A stretch of DNA of 64,000 nucleotides from Streptomyces sp. CNQ-509 (lineage in GTDB: Bacteria; Actinomycetota; Actinomycetes; Streptomycetales; Streptomycetaceae): the NCBI RefSeq assembly GCF_001011035.1, contig NZ_CP011492.1, forward strand, positions 1,743,501-1,807,500, written 5' to 3'. Within the stretch, counting starts at the first letter, position 1, and each line of letters opens with the position of its first letter. Both the position numbers and the translations under genes were made by a program. The notes under the pieces are model-generated. The model was not told the DNA's origin, did no database searches, and worked only from the letters and a program-made list of their open reading frames with translations. Positions 25,635-33,851 of this stretch are shown here, piece by piece.

Positions 25635-26414
25635 TCAGCCGAGTACGTGCAGCCCGAACCCCGTGCGGCCCGCGGGCTCCAGTCCCTCCTTCAGATGCAG
25701 CGAGGGAATCTCGTAGTCGCCGAAGTTCTGCCGCCGGAACGCGATCGGTTCGGTCGACTCCAGGGTGAGCAGGCGCTGTTCCCATGCCTTGGCGACATCC
25801 GGGTAGTCCTCGCCGGTCATCCGGTCGGTGCCGTACAGCAGGAACGGCGGCAGCACCTCGATGCCGGGGTAGTAGAGGATGCCGTGCTGTATCGGGAACA
25901 GCAGATCGTCGATGGGGCCGTTGATCCCGCGAGCGGCGTAGTGCGACTCCGTGCCGCCTGCGGTCACAGACAGTAGCGCCTTCCGGCCCACGAGGGTGCC
26001 CTCGCCGAACCGTTCGCCGTACTTGGTGTCGCTGTGCTCGCCGACGCCGTACGCGAAGTGGTAGGTGAACACCCGGTCCACCCAGCCTTTGAGGATCGCG
26101 GGCATCGCGTACCACCACAGCGGGAACTGGAAGATGATCGTGTCGGCCCACAGCAGCTTCTCCTGCTCGGCGAGAACGTCCGGGGTGAGCGTCCCGGCAT
26201 CGAAGGCCCGGCCCGAGTCCAGGGCGACCTTCAGCGGACGCGAAGCGTCGGGGCCGTAGTCGGCGGCGTCCACGACCGCCTTCCAGTTCATCGCGTACAG
26301 ATCGCTCACCCGCACCTCGTGCCCGGCGCTCTCCAACGTGGACACCGCCAGATCCTTCAGCGAGCCGTTGAGCGACTTCGGCTCCGGGTGGGCGTAGACG
26401 ATCAGCGTCTTCAT
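25635..26414 (-). CDS. NAD(P)H-dependent flavin oxidoreductase (NQO1/MdaB-KefF type)
   Basis: 259 aa flavodoxin-like fold. FMN/FAD-binding start TLIVYAHPEPKSLNGSLKDL, then VSDLYAMNWKAVVDAAD, ADTIIFQFPLWWYAMPAILK (~90-109) and VTAGGTESHYAARGINGPID. These enzymes reduce quinones or other electrophiles by two electrons. The ribosome site is GGAG five bases before ATG 26414. The gene is divergent from an XRE regulator of the type often paired with such oxidoreductases; an IS110 element now lies between them, starting ~15 bases before this ATG. Confidence 0.9.
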   Translation of the reverse strand: MKTLIVYAHPEPKSLNGSLKDLAVSTLESAGHEVRVSDLYAMNWKAVVDAADYGPDASRPLKVALDSGRAFDAGTLTPDVLAEQEKLLWADTIIFQFPLWWYAMPAILKGWVDRVFTYHFAYGVGEHSDTKYGERFGEGTLVGRKALLSVTAGGTESHYAARGINGPIDDLLFPIQHGILYYPGIEVLPPFLLYGTDRMTGEDYPDVAKAWEQRLLTLESTEPIAFRRQNFGDYEIPSLHLKEGLEPAGRTGFGLHVLG

Positions 26415-26428
26415 GGGAACTCCGTAAG

Positions 26429-26626
26429 TTGTTGGGCGGCCTGGGAGGGCCGGATGTGGCTTATGGGTTCTTGCCTTCAGTGGCTTCCAAGGAGTGGCCG
26501 TCCGGTTCTCCGGGGCGCCCTGGCTGCTGATTGAGATGTGCGCGCTGTGTGCGGTCGCTGATTACGGAGATGACAGCGGGGTGTTCCTCGGGCCGGCGGC
26601 ATGCTGTACGGAACGAGGAGGGGCGA
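26429..26626 (+). ncRNA. Predicted bridge-RNA region of the IS110 element
   Basis: In characterised IS110-group elements the noncoding left end upstream of the transposase is transcribed as a bridge RNA whose two loops pair with target and donor DNA. This ~198-base segment is in the right place and size, is not coding, and has several G/C-rich short inverted segments. I could not identify guide loops matching the inferred target by eye. Assignment rests on family knowledge and position. Confidence 0.35.
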
Positions 26627-27829
26627 GTGAGTAAGCGACAGGTCCGGGTCTGGGCCGGTATCGACGCGGGCAAGGGCCATCACTGGGCCGCGGTGGTCGA
26701 CGACACCGGCGCCACACTGTGGTCGAAGAAGATCGACAACGACGAGTCCGCGATCCTGACCGCGCTGGGGGAGATCCTCGGCCTGGCGGACGAGGTGCAC
26801 TGGGCGGTGGACATTGCCGGCACGTCCTCCGCGCTGCTGCTGGCCTTGCTCGCCGCCCACGGCCAGCGGACCGTCTACGTGCCCGGCCGCACGGTCAACC
26901 GCATGGCCGGGGCTTACCGGGGCGAGGCCAAGACCGACGCCCGTGACGCCTACGTCATCGCCGAAACCGCCCGCCACCGCCGGGACTTCACCACGATCGA
27001 CGTGCCCGCGCAGCTGGCCGCCGACCTCGCACTGCTGACCGCCCACCGCGCCGACCTGGTCGCCGACCGGGTGCGGATGATCAACCGGCTCCGCGACATG
27101 CTGACCGGCATCTTCCCCGCGCTGGAACGGGCCTTCGACTACTCCGCCCACAAAGGCGCGCTGGTCCTGCTGACGGGGTACCAGACCCCGGCCGCGATCC
27201 GGCGCCGTGGCCGGGCGAGACTGACGGCCTGGCTGGCCAACCGCGCAGTGCGCGGCGCCGACGCCGTTGCCGCGACCGCACTGGAAGCCGCCCAGGCACA
27301 GCAGACCGCGCTGCCCGGCGAGGACGTCGCCGCTCAGCTCGTCGCCGACCTGGCCACGCAGATCCTGGCCCTGGACGACCGGCTCAAGCAGATCGACAAG
27401 CAGATCCGTGAGAGGTTCCGCAGCCACCCCCAAGCCGAGATCATCGAGTCCCTGCCCGGCATGGGCCCGATCCTCGGCGCCGAGTTCATCGTCGCCGCCG
27501 GCGACCTGACCGCCTACACCGACGCCGGCCACCTCGCCTCCGCAGCCGGCCTCGTGCCCGTCCCACGCGACTCCGGCCGGCGCACCGGCAACCTCCACCG
27601 GCCCAAGCGCTACAGCCGCCGCCTGCGACGGGTTTTCTACCTCTCCGCGCAGACCAGCATCATCCGCGAAGGCCCGAACCGGGACTTCTACCTCAAGAAG
27701 CGCGACGAAGGCTGCAAACACGTCCAGGCCGTCATCGCCCTGGCCCGCCGACGAGCCAGCGTGCTCTGGGCACTCCTGCGCGACAACCGAGCATTCACCC
27801 CCGCCCCACCGGCCACGCAGACGGCTTGA
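26627..27829 (+). CDS. IS110-family transposase (DEDD/serine recombinase)
   Basis: 400 aa, complete. N-terminal DEDD RuvC-like domain: VWAGIDAGKGHHWAAVVDDT, EVHWAVDIAGTSSALLLALL (Asp in the usual Glu position, common in actinobacterial members) and YRGEAKTDARDAYVIAET. After a coiled helical stretch (LALDDRLKQIDKQIRERF), the C-terminal Tnp domain has ESLPGMGPILGAEFI, ASAAGLVPVPRDSGRRTGN with the catalytic Ser, and NRDFYLKKRDEGCKHVQAVI. GTG 26627 follows GAGGAGGGGCGA. No frameshift or internal stop, so the element may be active. Confidence 0.95.
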   Translation: MSKRQVRVWAGIDAGKGHHWAAVVDDTGATLWSKKIDNDESAILTALGEILGLADEVHWAVDIAGTSSALLLALLAAHGQRTVYVPGRTVNRMAGAYRGEAKTDARDAYVIAETARHRRDFTTIDVPAQLAADLALLTAHRADLVADRVRMINRLRDMLTGIFPALERAFDYSAHKGALVLLTGYQTPAAIRRRGRARLTAWLANRAVRGADAVAATALEAAQAQQTALPGEDVAAQLVADLATQILALDDRLKQIDKQIRERFRSHPQAEIIESLPGMGPILGAEFIVAAGDLTAYTDAGHLASAAGLVPVPRDSGRRTGNLHRPKRYSRRLRRVFYLSAQTSIIREGPNRDFYLKKRDEGCKHVQAVIALARRRASVLWALLRDNRAFTPAPPATQTA

Positions 27830-27977
27830 CTTCATCATTGAGACTCCTTCGGATCGGATGCCGTCGATCCTGGACGCCGCGGCGCCCGGCGTTCAGGGGC
27901 GCCCCTTCCGTCGGACGGGACTTCCTGGGACTGGCAGGACCACCTTCACGGGCACCACCGAGGGCCATACTGGGGGC

Positions 27978-28823
27978 ATGGACGATCTCGCGGGCTTCCT
28001 GCGGACCCGGCGCTCCCGGGTCGACCCGGCGGCCGTCGGCATCCCCACCGACAGCCGCCGCCGGGTCGAAGGGCTGCGCCGCGAAGAGGTCGCGCACTTG
28101 TCCGGAGTCAGCGTCGACTACTATGTACGTTTGGAGCAGGGCCGCGCGACCCAGCCCTCCGAGCAGGTCCTCGACGCGCTCGCCCGCGTCCTCGGCCTCG
28201 AAGAGACCGAACGCGAACACCTCTACCGGCTCGCCCGGCAACGCCGCCGCGCGAAGGCACCGAGCGGGCAGGTCCGGCCGGAGCTGCGCCGCATCCTCGA
28301 CCTGATCGCCGACGCACCCGCGGTGATCATGGACCACCGCCTGGACGTGCTCGCCGGAAACCGCCTCGCCCGGCTCCTCTACGGCCGGCCGCTGCCGAGC
28401 CTGAACACCGCCCGGCACATCTTCCTTGAGGAGGCCGAGCACGGCCTCTACGCAGACTGGGAGACGTGCACCCTCGACGTGGTCGGGCACCTGCGCCTGG
28501 CCGCCGGCAAATACCCCGACGACCCCCGACTGGCCTCGCTGATCGGCGAGCTGGCAATGGGCAGCGAGCGCTTCCGCCGCCTCTGGGCCCGCGCGGACGT
28601 GCGCGCCCGCGCACATGGACGCAAGGTGTACCGGCACCCGCTGATCGGACTGCTGGAACTGCACCAGGAGAACTTCGCGCTACCGAACGAATCGGGCATG
28701 GAGCTGATCGTGCTGTCCGCCGCCCCCAACAGCCCCGCCGAGGACGGGCTGCGCCTGCTCGCGGGCCTGGGCGCGGGCGGCGGTGACGCGCATCCCACAG
28801 CGAACGCCCAGGTCCGCGAGTAA
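27978..28823 (+). CDS. XRE-family regulator with MmyB-like ligand domain
   Basis: 281 aa. N-terminal Cro/CI HTH: LRTRRSRVDPAAVGIP, then RRVEGLRREEVAHLSGVSVD, YYVRLEQGRATQPSEQVLDA. From ~110 the C-terminal part (ILDLIADAPAVIMDHRLDVL, AGNRLARLLYG, YPDDPRLASLIGEL, GRKVYRHPLIGLLEL) is the MmyB-like domain of actinobacterial XRE regulators. These often repress a divergent oxidoreductase or dehydrogenase, here probably the flavin reductase at 25635. A CATACT box ends six bases before the ATG and no ribosome site is seen, so the mRNA may be leaderless. Confidence 0.88.
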   Translation: MDDLAGFLRTRRSRVDPAAVGIPTDSRRRVEGLRREEVAHLSGVSVDYYVRLEQGRATQPSEQVLDALARVLGLEETEREHLYRLARQRRRAKAPSGQVRPELRRILDLIADAPAVIMDHRLDVLAGNRLARLLYGRPLPSLNTARHIFLEEAEHGLYADWETCTLDVVGHLRLAAGKYPDDPRLASLIGELAMGSERFRRLWARADVRARAHGRKVYRHPLIGLLELHQENFALPNESGMELIVLSAAPNSPAEDGLRLLAGLGAGGGDAHPTANAQVRE

Positions 28824-28954
28824 CCGAGCGACGCTCCCCCACCGTCAGGAACGCCTCAGCGCTGATGGCTTTGCGGTCTCCGGACTACTTTGCGGCCGGT
28901 AGCATGTGTTCCTCCGCCTCGTCGGGGCCAGGGCCACAGGGGCGGGTGACACGG

Positions 28955-29052
28955 CGGTGCTTCCTCGACGGGCACGCGGGGCTGGACTACGCGCTGGCGA
29001 TGAGCTTCTTCCGCTGGCAGATCGACTCAAGACCCGGGAGAAGAGCGGGTAG
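28955..29052 (+). pseudogene. Tail fragment of a family 2 glycosyltransferase
   Basis: The reading CFLDGHAGLDYALAMSFFRW matches the end of the glycosyltransferase at 24583 (GFLDGRAGLDYALAMSFYRW). By eye the two ~98-base stretches differ at about ten positions plus one deleted base (after the QI codons), which shifts the frame so the last codons read differently; both end at a TAG. Divergence makes this a remnant of a paralogous gene rather than a recent copy. Nothing of the upstream ~240 codons is recognisable here. Confidence 0.7.
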
Positions 29053-29093
29053 TTTGAGGTTCACCTTTCACAGAGTGACCTCGGATCGCTACG

Positions 29094-29508
29094 GTGAGTA
29101 GGGAGAAGGGGGCCCCTGGACCTCTCGGGAGTGACGCCCAAGGACGGCACCACACTGCTCGCCACCGGCAGGCTCGGCGAGCAGATCTCCCTCGACGAAG
29201 GACGAAGCCTCGCCGCAGTCGCCGCGACGCGCGCCCTGACCGCAGCCACAGCTGCCGCCGAGCAGGCAGGAACGACCCTGCACTCGGTGGTGTCCATGAC
29301 CGTGTACGTCGCGGTGACAGCAGACTTCACCCGCATCAGTGAGGTCGCCGACGGCGCCTCCGCCACGCTGGTGAGAGCCTTCGGCCGGGCGTCCCTGCCC
29401 ACCCGTACCGCCGTCGGTGTCGCCACACTGCCCGGCGGAGCCCCGGTGGAAATCCAGCTCATCGCCACCATCGCGCGGAATCCCCACCCAGATCCCCCAT
29501 CAGGGTGA
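29094..29508 (+). pseudogene. RidA-family gene with N-terminal deletion/frameshift
   Basis: From ~29122 one frame reads LSGVTPKDGTTLLATGRLGE and continues SLAAVAATRALTAATAAAEQ, SVVSMTVYVAVTADFTRISE, SLPTRTAVGVATLPGGAPVE to IQLIATIARNP, clearly a RidA (YjgF/UK114) enamine deaminase-like domain. The expected N-terminus is in another frame: a GTG at 29094 gives VSREKGAPGPLG, typical of a RidA start, but the ~15 residues normally joining the two parts are missing. Translation from an internal GTG at 29131 would lack the first strand. I call it a pseudogene; a short functional form cannot be excluded. Confidence 0.6.
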
Positions 29509-29666
29509 TCTCCCGAAGCCTCCCCGCAGTCGCCATCCGGGTCGCGGAAGACGAGTAGACACCGCCACCGGCCCCCCGCGGCCGCGCCGCCTGCACCGCC
29601 GAACTCCCCCACTGGCAAGGGCGACCTCGCCCCGAGTGACAGTCGGCCGGCCGCCCGCGCGACATC

Positions 29667-30809
29667 TCAACGGCGCACCTCGTCGTAGACGTCCAGGAGG
29701 GTGTCCACCACGCCGTCGATGGCGAACCGGTCGTTGATCAACTGCCAGGCGGCCTTCGATGCCTCCTCGTTGGCCGCCGGGTCCAGGAGTTCCAGTACGG
29801 CCTGGCCGACCAGGGGGCCGTTGTCCTGGTCGGCGCGGCTGTCGAGGACGCGGCCCGCGCCGGCCTCCGCGACGTCGGGGCCGAGGCCGCAGGTGCGGGT
29901 GATCACGACGGGGACGCCTACGGACATGGCTTCCAGGACCGAGACCGGGAACGGCTCGACCACCGACGGGAGTACGTAGACGTCGGAGCTGCGGTGCTGG
30001 GCCAGGACCTCGGCGGGAGCGAGGGAGCCGACGTACGACACCGAGTCCGCCACCCCCAGCTCCGCCGCGAGCCGCATCATCGGCTCGGCCAGCGCGCCGG
30101 TGTCGGGTCCTGCGAGGACGAAGCGGGCATCCGGGTACTTCGCCAGCACCACCGGGATCGCCCGGATGAAGTCCTCGGGCCGCTTGCGCTCCTGCACCCG
30201 CGCGACGTACACGACCGTGGGCGGCCCCGACGTCCGCGCGGGCCTGCGCTCCTGCGGGAGCACGCCGTTGACGAGGCGGCGCGGCCGGTTCAGGGGCGTG
30301 TCCGGGATGACGGCCTGGATCTCGCCGTGCTCGAACTCCGTGAGGTACAGCGTCGCGTCCGCCTTGCGCAGCGCCCGGCGCAGCCCGAGCACGTCGACGG
30401 CGCGGGCCACCGGCTTCTCGGTGGGGTCGATCATGCCGTGCGTCTGGAGCACCACGGGCACCCCCGCCTGCTGCGCGATGAGCGCGAACGGCAGCGTGAT
30501 GAGGTCCCGCATGAGGTGGACGTGCACGACGTCCGCGGAGCGGACGAGGCGGCGGGCGCGGGCCAGCAGCGCCGGCGAGGTGATGCCGCTCACCTCGAAC
30601 CGCGGCAGCACGTGCTTCGCCTGGTACATGAACGTGGGCACGCCGTCGATGTCGCGGGGCAGCGGGCCCTCGAAGCCGTCGCCGAGGGTGGCGATGCGCG
30701 AGTCGACGCCCCGGGCCCGCAGCCCCTTGGACAGGTTGAGGGCGACGCGCGTGGGCCCGCCGAAGTCGTTCGTGGGCGTGTGCAGCGTGACGACATGCAG
30801 AACTCTCAA
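29667..30809 (-). CDS. Family 4 glycosyltransferase
   Basis: 380 aa, GT-B fold. N-terminal LRVLHVVTLHTPTNDFGGPT with the Gly-rich acceptor loop; middle VVHVHLMRDLITLPF and LQTHGMIDP; C-terminal domain VVYVARVQERKRPEDFIRAI, FVLAGPDTGALAEP, and the EPFPVSVLEAMSVGVPVV donor motif (E-x7-E). TTG 30809 is the start, preceded by GGAGGGGACCGTC. It ends convergently to the RidA remnant and is divergent from the Wzy-like gene, with ~140 bases between starts. Role: sugar addition during polysaccharide repeat assembly; specificity unknown. Confidence 0.9.
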   Translation of the reverse strand: MRVLHVVTLHTPTNDFGGPTRVALNLSKGLRARGVDSRIATLGDGFEGPLPRDIDGVPTFMYQAKHVLPRFEVSGITSPALLARARRLVRSADVVHVHLMRDLITLPFALIAQQAGVPVVLQTHGMIDPTEKPVARAVDVLGLRRALRKADATLYLTEFEHGEIQAVIPDTPLNRPRRLVNGVLPQERRPARTSGPPTVVYVARVQERKRPEDFIRAIPVVLAKYPDARFVLAGPDTGALAEPMMRLAAELGVADSVSYVGSLAPAEVLAQHRSSDVYVLPSVVEPFPVSVLEAMSVGVPVVITRTCGLGPDVAEAGAGRVLDSRADQDNGPLVGQAVLELLDPAANEEASKAAWQLINDRFAIDGVVDTLLDVYDEVRR

Positions 30810-30950
30810 GACGGTCCCCTCCCCGGCACCCCCCGGCACCGTACGTATGTTCCCGGAGCCTACCCGCCGCACAACCCCGGGCCTATTTAGACTGTCTTCG
30901 GTTGCGGGACGGCTATACGGGGCGATACGGGGCGGGGGCAGTTCGGGGCG

Positions 30951-32597
30951 ATGGCAGACCAAACGGACGGGCCGCGGCCCGGCGACGGCGCGGACGGCGG
31001 TGACGGCGGGGCCCGGGTGCCGCTCGACGAGACCGTGCAGATCCGCATGGCGCCGCTCGCCGCGAAGGCCGCCCGCCGCGCCCGTGCCGCGACCCCGGAC
31101 CCGGACCCGAGCCCCACCGCCACCGCCACCGCCACCCGCGTCCGGCGCCCGTTCACCCCCTTCGTCATCCCCAAGAGCCCCGCCCCCCGCGCCGTCCTCT
31201 CCCGCGCGCTGGCCGTCCCGCTCGTCGTCGCGCTCGTCTTCGTCCTCCCCCTGGCCGTCGCCGGCCGCTCCCAGCCCGACGTACGCGACGCGGTGTTCTG
31301 GCTCCAGCTCGCCACCACCTGCTACGCGGGCGCCCGCCTCTCCGCGATGGTCCTCGCCACCCGGCGGCGGCTCATCCAGGGCACCGTCTGGCTCTTCTGC
31401 TACGTCGCGATGGGGGTCGCGCCGCTGGCGCAGATCGTGCTGGAGCAGACCCCGACCCCGGTCGTCGGCACCCGCGGCGACTTCACGATGGCCGTGGCGC
31501 TGGTCCTCGCCGGGTTCGTCGCCTTCGATATCGGCGCGCTGCTGTCGCGGCACGCCTCCGAGGCCCGGCTGAGCCGGCCGCGCCCGGTGGCCTCGGTCAA
31601 CAAGCGCCGTCTGTACCTGCTGGTGATCTTCGCCTACGCCGGCAGCGCCCTGCTCATCGCGTCCTTCGGCGGCCCCGCGCCGTTCTTCGGCAGCCGCCAG
31701 GCGATCAGCGACGAGCTGACCGCGGGCGGCACGTCCGACTCCCAGGTCGGCTCGGCGTTCCTGCGCGGCTTCGGTACGGTGCCCGCGCTGCTGGCGCTGC
31801 TGATGATGACGCGCTGGCTGGTGGTGTCCCGGCGGGCCCGGCGGCAGCCGGCCGTGGTGCTGCCGTGGGCGGGGCTCGTCCTGATCAACGCGATCGTCAA
31901 CAACCCGATCTCCAACCCGCGGTACTGGTTTCTCACCGTCGCCTTCGCGCTGCTCTTCACCGCCTTCCCACGCAGCCCCGTGGTGTACCGGGCGGCGCTC
32001 GCGGGGGGCGTGGCGCTGGCGGTGCTGCTGTTCCCGTTCGCGGACAAGTTCCGCTACGACGAGGGCGGGCGGAAGCCGACGCAGTCGGGCTCGGTGCTGG
32101 AGCCGCTGGTGATGAAGGACTACGACCAGACGGTGATGTTCGCGAACACCATCTCGTACGTGGACTCCGGCACGGGCCACACGTACGGCAAGCAGCTGGC
32201 GTCGTCGGCGTTCTTCTTCGTCCCCCGGTCGGTGTGGGAGGACAAGCAGCTCGACTCCGGCGTCAAGGTCGGCACGTGGATGGGGATGACGAACGTCAAC
32301 CTGTCCTCGCCGCTCTGGACCGAGCTGTGGCTCGACTTCGGGCCGCTGGGCATGGCGGGCGGGCTGCTGCTGGTGGGGTACGCGGCGGCGCGTACGGACC
32401 GGAGGTTCGCCGAGTCGGGGCACATGTCGCGGGACCCGGGGAACGTGATGGCGACGGTGGTCCCGCTGATCGCGGGGTACTCGTTCATCCTGCTGCGGGG
32501 GCCGCTGCTCCAGGCCACGGGGCGGATCGGGATCGCGGTGCTCTGTCTGGCGCTGGTGACGACGTTCCGGCCGGAGGAGCACAAGCGGCTGCGCTGA
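30951..32597 (+). CDS. Polysaccharide polymerase-like (Wzy/O-antigen polymerase) membrane protein
   Basis: 548 aa. A ~75-residue disordered cytoplasmic N-terminus rich in Asp, Pro and Thr/Ala precedes about ten membrane helices. A large outer loop between the late helices (FADKFRYDEGGRKPTQSGSV, MFANTISYVDSGTGHTYGKQ, SSAFFFVPRSVWEDKQL) resembles the catalytic loop of O-antigen polymerases and oligosaccharide repeat-unit polymerases. INAIVNNPISNPRYWFLT marks a conserved helix border. It would join repeat units outside the membrane. Downstream is a G-rich repeat. Confidence 0.75.
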   Translation: MADQTDGPRPGDGADGGDGGARVPLDETVQIRMAPLAAKAARRARAATPDPDPSPTATATATRVRRPFTPFVIPKSPAPRAVLSRALAVPLVVALVFVLPLAVAGRSQPDVRDAVFWLQLATTCYAGARLSAMVLATRRRLIQGTVWLFCYVAMGVAPLAQIVLEQTPTPVVGTRGDFTMAVALVLAGFVAFDIGALLSRHASEARLSRPRPVASVNKRRLYLLVIFAYAGSALLIASFGGPAPFFGSRQAISDELTAGGTSDSQVGSAFLRGFGTVPALLALLMMTRWLVVSRRARRQPAVVLPWAGLVLINAIVNNPISNPRYWFLTVAFALLFTAFPRSPVVYRAALAGGVALAVLLFPFADKFRYDEGGRKPTQSGSVLEPLVMKDYDQTVMFANTISYVDSGTGHTYGKQLASSAFFFVPRSVWEDKQLDSGVKVGTWMGMTNVNLSSPLWTELWLDFGPLGMAGGLLLVGYAAARTDRRFAESGHMSRDPGNVMATVVPLIAGYSFILLRGPLLQATGRIGIAVLCLALVTTFRPEEHKRLR

Positions 32598-32609
32598 CCG
32601 CCTTCCGGC

Positions 32610-32642
32610 GGGGGCGGCGGGGGCGGCGGGGGCGGCGGGGGG
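32610..32642. repeat. G-rich 9-bp tandem repeat
   Basis: GGGGGCGGC stands three times in succession (32610-32636) and is followed by six more G. Four runs of at least five G on the plus strand could form a quadruplex in single-stranded DNA or RNA, just after the polymerase-like gene's stop codon. Confidence 0.75.
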
Positions 32643-32715
32643 TGGACCGGGGGCCGGGGTGCCCCGTTCCACCGGCGGGGTCCGGTACCGCGTTCCGGCG
32701 GGGTGCGGCGGGCCG

Positions 32716-32721
32716 TAGGCT
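32716..32721 (+). promoter_or_regulatory. -10 element for the leaderless Rsm22-like gene
   Basis: TAGGCT, then six bases, then the GTG start, with no Shine-Dalgarno. The -35 region is weak (TTCCGG at 32693-32698). Confidence 0.35.
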
Positions 32722-32727
32722 CGGGGC

Positions 32728-33846
32728 GTGGATGTCGAGGATGATCTTCGGGGCGCGCTCGGACGGCAGTTGGCAGGGGTCGGCACGCGGCGGGCGGGAG
32801 CGGCCGTGGAGCGGCTCATCGCCGGCTACCGCGGCGATGACCCCGCCCCCGCGCTGCGGGACCGGGACGACGTGGCGGCGTACGCCGCATACCGTATGCC
32901 CGCCACGTTCCAGGCCGTGCGGGCCGCCCTGGGCGCGCTGGCCGACGCCGCGCCCGGCTGGACGCCGGACAGCCACCTCGATGTGGGCGGTGGGACCGGC
33001 GCCGCCGTCTGGGCGGCGGCCGCCGTCTGGCCGGAAGACGGGCCGCGCCCGACCGTCGTCCTCGATCACGCCGGGCCCGCGCTGGCGCTCGGCCGCGAGC
33101 TGGCCGCCGGCGCCGCTGCGCCCGCGGTACGCGCCGCTCAGTGGCGCCGCGAGGCGCTCGGTGCCGCCCGGGCAGGCTCCGGACGGGTCCGGAACCAGCC
33201 GGCCGACGGCGCCCGGTACCGGCAGCCGGGCGGCTCGGCACACGACCCAGCGGTCGGCTCGGCAGACGGCACGGCAGGTTCCGCATGGGCACCTGCCGGG
33301 CTCGTCACCGTTTCGTACGTGCTCGGGGAGCTGCCCGAGGACGTCCGGCGCGAGGTCGTCGCGGAAGCGGCCCGCGGCGCACGCGGCGCCGTCGTCGTCG
33401 TGGAGCCGGGGACCCCGGACGGCTACCGGCGGGTGCTCGCGGCCCGGCGGCAGCTCGTCGACGCCGGCTACGAGGTGCTGGCGCCGTGCCCGCACAGCGC
33501 GCGGTGCCCCATGGAGGGGACCGCCGACTGGTGCCACTTCGCCGCCCGCGTGCAGCGCTCCGCGCTGCACCGCCGGGTCAAGGGCGGCGAGCTGGGGCAC
33601 GAGGACGAGAAGTTCTCGTACGTGGCGGCGGTACGGGTCCCCGCCGGAGCGCCCGCGCCCGCGCGCGTCGTACGGCATCCGCAGCTCCGCAAGGGTCTGG
33701 TGCTGCTGGAGCTGTGCACGGCCGGCGAAGGGCTGGCCCGTACCACCGTGTCCAAGCGGCAGGGCCCCCGCTACCGCGCCGCCCGGGACGTGCGGTGGGG
33801 CGGCGCGTGGCCGCCGCCCGGGGACGACGGCCACGACGGGGCGTAG
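32728..33846 (+). CDS. Rsm22-like methyltransferase-family protein
   Basis: 372 aa. Rsm22 proteins are SAM-dependent methyltransferase-like factors of small-subunit ribosome biogenesis; bacterial roles are little known. Seen here: SAM site LDVGGGTGAAVWAAAAVWP (~89-107), LVTVSYVLGELPEDVR, VVVVEPGTPDGYRRVLAARR, and the family's Cys cluster APCPHSARCPMEGTADWCHF (~252-271), which binds an iron-sulfur cluster in relatives. A low-complexity insert (~150-190, rich in Gly, Ser, Asp) is unusual. It lies inside the EPS region but has no obvious link to it. Confidence 0.85.
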   Translation: MDVEDDLRGALGRQLAGVGTRRAGAAVERLIAGYRGDDPAPALRDRDDVAAYAAYRMPATFQAVRAALGALADAAPGWTPDSHLDVGGGTGAAVWAAAAVWPEDGPRPTVVLDHAGPALALGRELAAGAAAPAVRAAQWRREALGAARAGSGRVRNQPADGARYRQPGGSAHDPAVGSADGTAGSAWAPAGLVTVSYVLGELPEDVRREVVAEAARGARGAVVVVEPGTPDGYRRVLAARRQLVDAGYEVLAPCPHSARCPMEGTADWCHFAARVQRSALHRRVKGGELGHEDEKFSYVAAVRVPAGAPAPARVVRHPQLRKGLVLLELCTAGEGLARTTVSKRQGPRYRAARDVRWGGAWPPPGDDGHDGA

Positions 33847-33851
33847 CCGGC

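Larger units (their letters stand above)
26429..27842 (+). mobile_element. IS110-family insertion sequence
   Basis: Predicted extent from comparison of flanks: the left edge reads GGAACTCCGTAAG (26424 onward) and the right edge GAGACTCCTTCGG (27838 onward). The shared ACTCC holds the CT core dinucleotide known for IS110 members. Joining the flanks restores AAGGAG before the oxidoreductase ATG, a stronger ribosome site than the present ACGGAG. As expected for the family there are no terminal inverted repeats and no clear target duplication. The left noncoding end is ~198 bases, the right ~13. Ends are inferred, not proven. Confidence 0.6.
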
